From contig NC_134398.1 of assembly GCF_050003625.1 (NCBI RefSeq), forward strand, positions 108,198,105 through 108,262,104: a stretch of DNA of 64,000 bases, in the 5' to 3' direction. This document shows positions 13,351 through 25,300 of the stretch, piece after piece (positions within the stretch are counted from its first letter, which is position 1; the number at the start of each line of letters is the position of its first letter). The notes under the pieces were generated by a model. That model saw only the letters and a list, made by a program, of their open reading frames with translations, ran no database searches and had not been told where the DNA came from. This DNA is from Haematobia irritans (Eukaryota; Arthropoda; Insecta; Diptera; Muscidae). Made by a program: the position numbers and the translations under genes.

Positions 13351-15072
13351 TTAACATGTGGCGGCACAGACGATTCATAAATTTCAGTGGAGCTTACAAT
13401 TTTCAAATAAGTAGAGACACCTATATCTTATTAGTCATAGTCGTTGTTAGGCGCAATTATAAAGAAAAAAATAAAAAAAAAACATCTCCGGTTTTGGTGA
13501 ATCAGCCAATTGAAAATTTTATTATTAGAATTATATGTAAATATATGTTAACAGTTGGCGGCACAGACGATTCATAAATTTCAGTGGAGCTTACAATTTT
13601 CATTCGGGTTATCAACACACAACTCACGCAAGTGCAATGAATCGTTTGTCGCTTTGTTGTACACGGCCGCAAGTTGTCTGAACCGCCCTAAAGTGAAACT
13701 TATATCTTATTAGTCAAAGTCGTTGTTAGGCGCAATTATAAGGAAAAAAAGTCCATCTCCGGTTTTGGTGAATCAGAGCCAATTGAAAATTTTATTATTA
13801 GTATTATATGTAAATATATGTAAACAGGTGGCGACACAGACGATTAATAAATTTCAGTTATCAACCCACACATCGCAAGTTTAACACAAGTAGAACGGAC
13901 AATGAATCGTTTGTCGCATTGTTGTATACGGCCGCAAGTTGTCTGAACCGCCCTAAAGAGAAACATATATCTTATTAGTCAAAGTCGTTGTTAGGCGCAA
14001 TTATGAGGAAAAAACAAAAAAGTCCATCTCCGGTTTTGGTGAATGAGAGCCAATTAAAATTTTATTATTAGTATTATATCTAAATATATGTGAACAGGTG
14101 TCTGTTACAGTTTATTAACAGAGTGTACTGTGACAAAATCGTTTGGCAAAACAAATAAGTAGAGACACCTATATCTTATTAGTCAAAGTCGTTGCTAGGC
14201 GCAATTATAAAGAAAAAACAAAAAAAAACATCTCCGGTTTTGGTGAATCAGAGCCAATTGAAAGTTTTATTATTAGTATTATAGTCGTTGGTAGGCACAA
14301 TTATAAGAAAAAAAAAAACAAAAAAAAGTCCATCTCCGGTTTTGGTGTATCAGAGCCAATTGAAAATTTTATTATTAGTATTATATGTAAATATATATTA
14401 ACAGGTGACGGCACAGACGATTCATAAATTTCAGTGGAGCTTACAATTTTCAAATAATTAGAGACACCTATATCTTATTAGTCAAAGTCGTTGTTAGGCG
14501 CAATTATAAAAAAAAAAAAAACAAAAAAAGCCCATCTCCGGTTTTGGTGAATCTGAGCCAATTGAAAATTTTATTATTAGTATTATATGTAAATATATGT
14601 TAGCAGGTGGCGGCACATACGATTCATAAATTTCAGTGGAGCTTACAATTTTCATTCGGGTTATCAACCCACACAAGCGCAATGAATCGTTTGTCGCTTT
14701 GTTGTATACGGCCGCAAGTTGTCTGAACCGCCCTAAAGAGAAACATATATCTTATTAGTCAAAGTCGTTGTTAGGGGCAATTATAAGGAAAAAACAAAAA
14801 AGTCCATCTCCGGGTTTGGTGAATCAGAGCCAATTGAAAATTTTATTATTAGTATTATATGTATATATATGTTAACAGGTGGCGGTACAGACGATTCATA
14901 AATTTCAGTGGAGCTTACAATTTTCATTCGGGTTATCAACCCACACAGCGCAAGTTTAGCACGGACAATGAATCGTTTGTCGCTTTTTTGTATACGGCCG
15001 CAAGTTGTCTGAACCGCCCTAAAGAGAAACAAATATCTTATTAGTCAAAGTCGTTTTTTATTATTAATATTA
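13351..15072 (-). repeat. Core satellite block, reverse orientation
   Basis: About seven monomers of mixed type in reverse orientation. A 14280-14290 junction skips most of one monomer (TTAGTATTATAGTCGTTGGTAGG). The block ends at TTATTAATATTA, where a MITE is inserted. No gene is seen. Confidence 0.88.
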
Positions 15073-15314
15073 TGCGCTTTACAGACCATCAGTTATTCCG
15101 GACGGAATGTCGGTGTTTGTAAAGAATCTTACAGTGTGTCGGATCGATACGACTTGTCGGCGATGACTAAATAATCGGTAAATGTGTTATCGATCCCATA
15201 AACATGCAGCAGTATCGATTATGCCTTCAGACTTAACTTATAATGTGCACAATATATGGGATATGTTCGACACGATCACTGTCGTCCGGAATAACTGATA
15301 GTCTGTAAAGCGCA
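15073..15314. mobile_element. 242-bp MITE, copy 1
   Basis: Starts TGCGCTTTACAGACCATCAG and ends in the inverted form CTGATAGTCTGTAAAGCGCA, giving terminal inverted repeats of about 35 bp with few mismatches. It is flanked by TTA (15070-15072 and 15315-15317). The related satellite at 18240-18275 reads TTATTAATATTATATGTAAA without the insert, so it is the empty site and supports a 3-bp TTA duplication. A TWA target suggests PIF/Harbinger ancestry, but no transposase is present to confirm this. Confidence 0.9.
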
Positions 15315-15960
15315 TTATATGTAAATATATGTTAACAGGTGTCTGAACCGTTACAGTTTATTAACAGAGTGTACTGTGACAAAATCGTTTGGCAAGACAA
15401 ATAAGTAGAGACACCTTATTAGTCAAAGTCGTTGTTAGGCGCAATTATAAGAAAAAAAAACAAAAAAGTCAATATCCGGTTTTGGTGAATCAGAGCCAAT
15501 TGAAAATTTTATTATTAGTATTATATGTAAATATATGTTAACAGGTGTCTGAACCGTTACAGTTTATTAACAGAGTGTACTGTGACAAAATCGTTTGGCA
15601 AGACGAATAAGTAGAGACACCTATATATTATTAGTCAAAGTCGTTGTTAGGCGCAATTATAAGGAAAAAACAAAAAAAGTCCATCTCCGGTTTGGTGAAT
15701 TGTTAGGCGCAATTATAAGAAAAAAAAAACAAAACAAGTCCATCTCCGGTTTTGGTGAATCAGAGCCAATTGAAAATTTTATTATTAGTATTATATGTAA
15801 ATATATGTTAACAGGTGCCAGCACAGACGATTCATAAATTTCAGTGGAGCTTACAATTTTCAAATAAGTAGAGGCACCTATATCGTATTAGTCAAAGTCG
15901 TTGTTAGGCGCAATTATAAAGAAAAAATAAAAAAAAGCCCATCTCCGGTTTGGGAGAATC

Positions 15961-15983
15961 AGAGCCAATTGAAAATTGGCTCT
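15961..15983. repeat. Hairpin at satellite inversion junction
   Basis: AGAGCCAAT, loop TGAAA, ATTGGCTCT: a perfect 9-bp stem exactly where the array changes from reverse to forward. The same structure lies at 18914-18934. Confidence 0.9.
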
Positions 15984-18913
15984 ATGGCTTATGAATCGTC
16001 TGTGCCGCCACCTGTTAACATATATTTACATATAATACTAATTATAAAATTTTCAATTGGCTCTGATTCACCAAAACCGGAGATGGACTTTTTTGTCTTT
16101 TCCTTATAATTGCGCCTAACAACGTATTATATTAGTATTATATGTAAATATATGTTAACAGGTGGCGGCACAGACGATTCATAAATTTCAGTGGAGCTTA
16201 CAATTTTCATTCGGGTTATCAACCCACACAACCCACGCAAGCGCAATGAATCGTTTGTCGCTTTGATGTATACGGCCGCAAGTTGTCTGAACCGCCCTAA
16301 AGAGAAACTTATATCTTATTAGTCAAAGTCGTTGTTAGGCGCAATTATAAGGAAAAAACAAAAAAGTCCATCTCCGGTTTTGGTGAATCAGAGCCAATTG
16401 AAAATTTTATTATTAGTATTATATGTAAATATATGTTAACAGGTGGCGGCACAGACGATTAATAAATTTCAGTTATCAACCCACACATCGCAAGTTTAAC
16501 GCAAGTAGAACGGACAATGAATCGTTTGTCGCTTTGTTGTATACGGCCGCAAGTTGTCTGAACCGCCCTAAAGAGAAACATATATCTTATTAGTCAAAGT
16601 CGTTGTTAGGCGCAATTATAAGGAAAAAACAAAAAAAGTCCATCTCCGGTTTTGGTGAATGAGAGCCAATTATAATTTTATTATTAGTATTATATGTAAA
16701 TATCTGATAACAGGTGTCTGTTACAGTTTATTAACAGAGTGTACTGTGACAAAATCGTTTGGTAAGACAAATAAGTAGAGACACCTATATCTTATTAGTC
16801 AACGTCGTTGTTAGGCGCAATTATAAAGAAACAAAAAAAGCCCATCTCCGGTTTTGGTGAATAAGAGCCAATTGAAAATTTTATTATTAGTATTTTATGT
16901 AAATATATGTTAACAGGTGTCTGAACCGTTACAGTTTATTAACAGAGTGTACTGTGACAAATCGTTTGGCAAGACAAATAAGTAGAGACACCTATATCTT
17001 ATTAGTCAAAGTCGTTGTTAGGCGCAATTATAAAGAAAAAAATAAAAAAAGCCCATCTCCGGTTTTGGTGAATCAAAGCCAATTGAAAATTTTATTATTA
17101 TATATATGTAAATATATGTTAACAGGTGGCGGCACAGACGATTCATAAAGTTCAGTGGAGCTTATAATTTTCATTCGGGTTATCAACCCACACAACCCAC
17201 ACAAGCGCAATGAATCGTTTGTCGCTTTGTTGTATACGGCCGCAAGTTGTCTGAACCGCCCTAAAGAGAAACATATATCTTATTAGTCAAAGTCGTTGTT
17301 AGGCGCAATTATAAGGAAAAAAAAAAAAAACAAAAAAGTCCATCTCCGGGTTTGGTGAATCAGAGCCAATTGAAAATTTTATTATTAGTATTATATGTAA
17401 ATATATGTTAACAGGTGGCGGTACAGACGATTCATAAATTTCAGTGGAGCTTACAATTTTCATTCGGGTTATCAACCCACACAGCGCAAGTTTAGCACGG
17501 ACAATGAATCGTTTGTCGCTTTGTTGTATACGGCCGCAAGTTGTCTGAACCGCCCTAAAGAGAAAAATATATCTCATTAGTCAAAGTCGTTGTTAGGCGC
17601 AATTATAAGGAAAAAACAAAAAAAGTTCATCTCCGGGTTAGGTGAATCAGAGCCAATTGAAAATTTTATTATTAGTATTATATGTAAATATATGTTAACA
17701 GGTGGCGGCACAGACGATTCATAACAACGACGCCTAAAAACGACTTGCTCAACCAGGTGACTCCAAAACTAGAGAATCGCAATTAGGTGGTGTTGAGCTC
17801 CACTACACAGGGTAGCTCCACTGTAATTTATGTTACAGTTTATTAACAGAGTGTACTGTGACAAAATCGTTTGGCAAGACAAATAAGTAGAGACACCTAT
17901 ATCTTATTAGTCAAAGTCGTTGTTAGGCGCAATTATAAAGCAAAAAACAAAAAAAGCCCATATATATAACATAAATTTCAGTGGAGCTACCCTGTATAGT
18001 GGAGCTCAACACCACCTAATTGCGATTCTCTAGTTTTGGAGTCACCTGGCTGAGGCAATACAAGCCAATTGTAACAGGTGGCGGCACAGACGATTCATAA
18101 ATTTCAGTGGAGCTTACAATTTTCATTCGGGTTATCAACCCACACAGCGCAAGTTTAGCACGGACAATGAATCGTTTGTCGCTTTGTTGTATACGGCCGC
18201 AAGTTGTCTGAACCGCCCTAAAGAGAAACAAATATCTTATTAGTCAAAGTCGTTTTTATTATTAATATTATATGTAAATATATGTTAACAGGTGTCTGAA
18301 CCGTTACAGTTTATTAACAGAGTGTACTGTGCCAAAATCGTTTGGCAAGACAAATAAGTAGAGACACCTTATTAGTCAAAGTCGTTGTTAGGTGCAATTA
18401 TAAGAAAAAAAAAACAAAAAAGTCAATATCCGGTTTTGGTGAATCAGAGCCAATTGAAAATTTTATTATTAGTATTATATGTAAATATATGTTAACAGGT
18501 GTCTGAACCGTTACAGTTTATTAACAGAGTGTACTGTGACAAAATCGTTTGGCAAGACGAATAAGTAGAGACACCTATATATTATTAGTCAAAGTCGTTG
18601 TTAGACGCAATTATAAGGGAAAAAACAAAAAAGTCCATCTCCGGTTTGGTGAATTGTTAGGCGCAATTATAAGAAAAAAAAACAAAACAAGTCCATCTCC
18701 GGTTTTGGTGAATCAGAGCCAATTGAAAATTTTATTATTAGTATTATATGTAAATATATGTTAACAGGTGCCAGCACAGACGATTCATAAATTTCAGTGG
18801 AGCTTACAATTTTCAAATAAGTAGAGGCACCTATATCGTATTAGTCAAAGTCGTTGTTAGGCGCAATTATAAAGAAAAAATAAAAAAAGCCCATCTCCGG
18901 TTTTGGAGAATCC

Positions 18914-18934
18914 GAGCCAATTGAAAATTGGCTC
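18914..18934. repeat. Hairpin at satellite inversion junction, second copy
   Basis: GAGCCAAT, loop TGAAA, ATTGGCTC at the reverse-to-forward switch, followed as in the first copy by TATGG.TTATGAATCGTCTG. The shared odd junction shows that the two loci are duplicates. Confidence 0.9.
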
Positions 18935-19067
18935 TATGGTTTATGAATCGTCTGTGCCGCCACCTGTTAACATATATTTACATATAATACTAATAATAAA
19001 ATTTTCAATTGGCTCTGATTCACCAAAACCGGAGATGGACTTTTTTGTTTTTTCTTTATAATTGCGC

Positions 19068-19231
19068 CATGCATACATATCCTGTCGTTTTAGTGAATTA
19101 ATTTGAAAATCAAGGTAATTGTTAATTTTCAAGAAGATTTTTTTGGTATGGGTTATAAACAACAACAAGAAACATGTTTAGTTAAGAGGTAAAAAACTCA
19201 AGGGTATGTAAACTTATGTGAGACTGTGTAT
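19068..19231 (+). mobile_element. Unique ~165-bp insert, possible Tc1-like 3' end fragment
   Basis: Sequence found nowhere else in the window, between TATAATTGCGCC and TATAATACTAATAC of the satellite. It ends with GGGTATGTAAACTTATGTG followed by AGACTGTGTA next to TA. That resembles the terminus of some Tc1-family transposons (TATGTAAACTT... before a TA), and a Tc1-like ACAACAACAAGAAACATG tract precedes it. No matching left end is visible, so if this is a transposon it is a truncated remnant. An unrelated filler sequence is equally possible. Confidence 0.4.
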
Positions 19232-22145
19232 AATACTAATACTAAAATTTTCAATTGGCTCTGATTCACCAAAACCGGAGATGGACTTTTTTTGTTTTTT
19301 TTCCTTATAATTGCGCCTAACAACGACTTTGACTAATGAGATATATGTTTCTCTTTAGGGCGGTTCAGACAACATGCGGCCGTATACAACAAAGCGACCA
19401 ACGATTCATTGTCCGTGCTAAACTTGCGCTGTGTGGGTTGATAACCCGAATGCAAATTGTAAGCTCCACTGAAATTTATGAATCGTCTGTGCCGCCACCT
19501 GTTAACATATACTTACATATAATTGTTTTTTGTTTTTTTCCTTATAATTGCGCTTAACATCGACTTTGACTAATGATATATATTTTTCTCTTTAGGGCGG
19601 TTCAGACAACTTGCGGTCGTATACAATAAAGCGACAAACGATTCATTGCGCTTGCGTGGGTTGATAACACGAATGAAAATTGTAAGCTCCACTCAAATTT
19701 ATGAATCGTCTGTGCCGCCACCTGTTAACATATATTACATATATATATATATAATAATAATAAAATTTTCAATTGGGTCTGATTCACCAAAACCGGAGAT
19801 GGGCTTTTTTTATTTTTTTCTTTATAATTGCGCCTAACAACGACTTTGACTAATAAGATATAGGTGTCTCTACTTATTTGAAAATTGTAAGCTCCACTGA
19901 AATTTATGAATCGTCTGTGCCGCCACCTGTTAACTATATTTACATATAATACTAATAATAAAATTTTCAATTGGCTCAGATTCACCAAAACCGGTGATGG
20001 GCTTTTTTTGTTTTTTTTTCTTTATAATTGCGCCTAACAACGACTTTGACTAATAAGATATAGGTGTCTCTACTTATTTGAAAATTGTAAGCTCCACTGA
20101 AATTTATGAATCGTCTGTGCCGCCACCTGTTAACATATATTTATATATAATACTAATAATAAAATTGTCAATTGGCTCTGATACACCAAAACCGGAGATG
20201 GACTTTTTTTTTCTTATAATTGTGCCTAACAACGACTTTGGTTTTGGCGAATGAGAGCCAATTAAAATTTTATTATTAGTATTATATGTAAATATATGTT
20301 AACAGGTGTCTGTTACAGTTTATTAACAGAGTGTAATGTGACAAAATCGTTTGGCAAGACAAATACGTAGAGACACCTATATCTTATTAGTCAATGTCGT
20401 TGTTAGGCGCAATTATAAAGAAAAAACAACAAAAAAACCCATCTCCGGTTTTGGTGGATCAGAGCCAATTGACAATTTTATTATTAGTATTATATGTAAA
20501 TATATGTTAACAGGTGTCTGAACCGTTACAGTTTATTAACAGAGTCTACTGTGACAAAATCGTTTGGCAAGACAAATAAGTAGAGACACCTATATCTTAT
20601 TAGTCAAAGTCGTTGTTAGGCACAATTATAAGAAAAAAGTCAATCTCAGGTTTTGGTTAATCAGTGGAGCTTACAATTTTCAAATAAGTAGAGACACCTA
20701 TATCTTATTAGTCAAAATCGTTGTTAGGCGCAATTATAAAGAAAAAAATAAAAAAAATAAAGTCCACCTCCGGTTTTGATGAATCAGAGCCAAGTGAAAA
20801 TTTTATTATTAGTATTATATAAACATATGTTAACAGGTGGCGGCACAGACGATTCATAAATTTCAGTGGAGCTTACAATCTTCAAATAAGTAGAGACACC
20901 TATATCTTATTAGTCAAAGTCGTTGTTAGGCGCAATTATAATAAAAAGAAAAAAATAAAAAAAGCCCATCTCCGGTTTTGGTGAATCAGAGCCAATTGAA
21001 AATGTTATTATTAGTATTATATGTAAATATATGTTAACAGGTGGCGGCACAGACGATTCATAAATTTCAGTGGAGCTTACAATTTTCATTCGTGTTATCA
21101 ACCCACACAAGCGCAATGAATCGTTTGTCGCTTTGTTGTATACGGCCGCAAGTTGTCTGAACCGCCCTAAAGAGAAACATATATCTTATTAGTCAAAGTC
21201 GTTGTTAGGCGCAATTATAAGGAAAAAAACAAAAAAAGTCCATCTCCGGTTTTGGTGAATCAGATCCAATTGAAAATTTTATTATTAGTATTATATGTAA
21301 ATATATGTTAACAGGTGGCGGCACAGACGATTCATAAATTTCAGTGGAGCTTACAATTTTCATTCGGGTTATCAACCCACATAGCGCAAGTTTAGCACGG
21401 ACAATGAATCGTTTGTCGCTTTGTTGTATACGGCCGCAAGTTGTCTGAACCGCACTAAAGAGAAAAATATATCTTATTAGTCAAAGTCGTTGTTAGGCGC
21501 AAAAATAAGGAAAAAAAAACAAAAAAAGTCCATCTCCGGGTTTGGTGAATCAGATCCAATTGAAATTTTTATTATTAGTATTATATGTAAATATATGTTA
21601 ACAGGTGGCGGCACAGACGATTCATAAATTTCAGTGGAGCTTACAATTTGCATTCGGGTTATCAACCCACACAGCTCAAGTTTAGCACAGACAATGAATC
21701 GTTTGTCGCTTTGTTGTATACGGCCGCAAGTTGTCTGAACCGCCCTAAAGAGAAAAATATATCTCATTAGTCAAAGTCGTTGTTAGGCGCAATTATAAGG
21801 AAAAAACAAAAAAAAGTCCATCTCCGGGTTAGGAGAATCAGAGCCAATTGAAAATTTTATTATTAGGGCCGTATACAACAAAGCGACAAACGATTCATTG
21901 TCTGAATGAAAATTCTAAGCTCCACTGAAATTTATGAATCGTCTGTGCCGCCACCGGTTAACATATGTTTACATATAATACTAATAATAAAATTTTCAAT
22001 TGGCTCTGATTCACCAAAACCGGAGATGGAATTTTTTTGTTTTTTTTCCTTATAATTGCGCCTAACAACGACTTTGACTAATAATATATAGGTGTCTCTA
22101 CTTATTTGTCTTGCCAAACGATATTGTTACAGTACACTCTTTTAA
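19232..22145. repeat. Core satellite block, forward then reverse then forward
   Basis: Forward 19232-20241, reverse 20242-21866, forward 21867-22145. The switches are at AACGACTTTG/GTTTTGGCGAATG and TTATTATTAG/GGCCGTATAC. The stretch 19336-20220 parallels 46130-47013 and 53040-54290. The stretch 20242-21500 parallels 55025-56290, so this is an older or truncated relative of the 2.09-kb repeat further right. A short TA run (19737-19752) marks the spot that is greatly expanded at 53.5 kb. Confidence 0.88.
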
Positions 22146-22387
22146 TGCGTCTTACAGACTATAAGTTTTTCCGGACGGAATGACTGTGTTTGTACAGAAT
22201 CTTACAGTGTGTCCAACCGATACGACAATTGGCTGATGACTAAATAATCGGTAAATGTGTTATCGATCCCATAAACATGCAGCAGTATCGATTATGCCTT
22301 CGGACTTAATTTATAATGTGGGCAATATATGGGATATGTTCGACACGACCACTGTCGTCCGGATAAACTTATAGTCTGCAAGGCGCA
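22146..22387. mobile_element. 242-bp MITE, copy 2
   Basis: Same family and same length as 15073-15314, starting TGCGTCTTACAGACTATAAG and ending CTTATAGTCTGCAAGGCGCA. It is flanked by TAA (22143-22145 and 22388-22390). The related monomers at 23770 and 60645 read CTCTTTTAATAAACTGTAAC without it. The inner part is conserved between copies (AATCGGTAAATGTGTTATCG, CATGCAGCAGTATCGATTAT), while the terminal repeats differ at several bases. Confidence 0.9.
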
Positions 22388-25300
22388 TAATAAACTGTAA
22401 CGGTTCAGACACCTGTTAACATATACTTACATATAATACTAATAATAAAATTTTCAATTGGCTCTAATTCACCAAACCGGGGATGGACTTTTTTTGTTTT
22501 TTTCTTATAATTGCGCCTAACAACGACTTTGACTAATAAGATATAGGTGTCTCTACTTATTTGTATTGCCAAACAACTTGCGGCCGTATACAACAAAGCG
22601 TAACGATTCATTGCGCTTGCGTGGTTGATAACCCGAATGAAAATTGTAAGCTCCACTGTGCCGCCACCTGTTAACATATATTTACATATAATACTAATAA
22701 TAAAATTTTCAATTGGCTCTGATTCACCAAACCGGAGATGGACTTTTTTTGTTTTTTTCCTTATAATTGCGCCTAACAACGACTTTGACTAAAAAGATAT
22801 ATGTTTCTCTTTGGGGCGGTTCAGACAACTTGCGGCCGTATACAACAAAGCGACAAACGATTCATTGTCCGTGCTAAACTTGCGCTGTGTGGGTTGATAA
22901 CCCGAATGAAAATTCTAAGCTCCACTGAAATTTATGAATCGTCTGTGCCGCCACCTGTTAACATATGTTTACATATAATACTAATAATAAAATGTTCAAT
23001 TGGCTCTGATTCACCAAAACCGGAGATGGACTTTTTTGATTTTTTCCTTATTATTGCGCCTAACAACGACTTTGACTAATAAGATATAGGTGTCTCTACT
23101 TATTTGTCTTGCCAAACGATTTTACAGTACACTCTGTTAATAAACTGTAACGGTTCAGACACCTGTTAACATATATTTACATATAATACTAATAATAAAA
23201 TTTTCAATTGGCTCTGATTCACCAAAACCGGAGATGGGCTTTTTTTGTTTTTTTTTTTTCTTTATAACTTTTCTTTATAACTTTTTTTCTTTATATTTAC
23301 ATATAATACTAATAATAAAATTTTCAATTGGGTCTGATTCACCAAAACCGGAGAAGGGATTTTTTGTTTTTTTTTTTCTTTATAATTGCGCCTAACAACG
23401 ACTTTGACTAATAAGGTATATGTTTCTCTTTAGGGCGGTTCAGACATTTTGCGACCGTATACAACAAAGCGACAAACGATTCATTGTCCGTGCTAAACTT
23501 GTGCTGTGTGGGTTGATAACCCGAATGAAAATTCTAAGCTCCACTGAAATTTATGAATCGTCTGTGCCGCCACCTGTTACATTAGTATTATATGTAAACA
23601 CATATAATAATAATAATAAAATTTTCAATTGGCTCTGATTCACCAAAACCGGAGATGGAATTATTTTGTTTTTTTTTTTTCCTTATAATTGCGCCTAACA
23701 ACGACTTTGACTAATAAGATATAGGTGTCTCTACTTATTTGTCTTGCCAAACGATTTTGTTACAGTACACTCTTTTAATAAACTGTAACGGTTCAGACAC
23801 CTGTTAACATATACTTACATATAATACTAATAATAAAATTTTCAATTGGCTCTGATTCACCAAAACCGGAGATGGACTTTTTTTTGTTTTTTCCTTATAA
23901 TTGCGCCTAACAACGACTTTCACTAATAAGATATATGTTTCTCTTTAGGGCGGTTCAGACAACTTGCGGCCGTATACAACAAAGCGACAAACGATTCATT
24001 GTCCGTGCTAAACTTGCGGTGTGTGGGTTGATAACCCGAATGAAAATTCTAAGCTCCACTGAAATTTATGAATCGTCTGTGCCGCCACCTGTTAACATAT
24101 GTTTACATATAATACTAATAATACAATTTTCAATTGGCTCTGTTTCACCAAAACCGGAGATGGACTTTTTTGTTTTTTTCCTTATAATTGTGCCTAACAA
24201 CGACTTTGACTAATAAGATATAGGTGCCTCTACTTATTTTTCTTGCCAAACGATTTTGTTATAATACTAATATAAAATTTTCAATTGGCTCTAATTCACC
24301 AAACCGGAGATGGACTTTTTTTGTTTTTTCCTTATAATTGCGCCTAACAACGACTTTGACTAATAATATATAGGTGTCTCTACTATTTGTCTTGCCAAAC
24401 AACTTGCGGCCGTATACAACAAAGCGACAAACGATTCATTGCGCTTGCGTGGGTTGATAACCCGAATGAAAATTCTAAGCTCCACTGAAATTTATGAATC
24501 GTCTGTGCCACCACCTGTTAACATATGTTTACATATAATACTAATAATACAATTTTCAATTGGATCTGATTCACCAAAACCGGAGATGGACTTTTTTGTT
24601 TTTTTTTTCCTTATAATTGTGCCTAACAACGACTTTGACTAATAAGATATAGGCGTCTCTACTTATTTGTCTTGCCAAACGATTTTGTTACAGTACACTC
24701 TGCTAATAAACTGTAACGGTTCAGACACCTGTTAACATATATTTACATATAATACTAATAATAAAATTTTCAATTGGCTCTAATTCACCAAACCAGAGAT
24801 GGACTTTTTTTGTTTTTTTCCTTATAATTGCGCCTAACAACGACTTTGACTAAAAAGATATATGTTTCTCTTTAGGGCGGTTCAGACAACTTGCGGCCGT
24901 ATACAACAAAGCGACAAACGATTCATTGTCCGTGCTAAACTTGCGCTGTGTGGGTTGATAACCCGAATGAAAATTCTAAGCTCCACTGAAATTTATGAAT
25001 CGTCTGTGCCGCCACCTGTTAACATATGTTTACATATAATACTAATAATAAAATGTTCAATTGGCTCTGATTTTCCAAAACCGGAGACGGACTTTTTTGT
25101 TTTTTTTTTCCTTATAATTGCGCCTAACAACGACTTTGACCAATAAGATATATGTTTCTCTTTAGGGCGGTTCAGACAACTTGCGGCCGTATACAACAAA
25201 GCGACAATCGATTCATTGCGCTTGCGTGGGTTGTGTGGGTTGATAACCCGAATGAAAATTGTAAGCTTCACTGAAACTTATGAATCGTCTGTGCCGCCAC

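Larger units (their letters stand above)
15315..19067 (-). repeat. Core satellite block, mostly reverse, with a short forward insert
   Basis: Reverse monomers at 15315-15970, a forward piece of about 150 bp at 15975-16124, reverse again from 16125 to 18923, then forward from 18924. The segment 17740-18060 repeats the CTCCAAAACTAGAGAATCGC module seen at 1540-1860. The stretch 18200-18950 is a paralogue of 15000-15990 without the MITE. No gene is seen. Confidence 0.88.
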
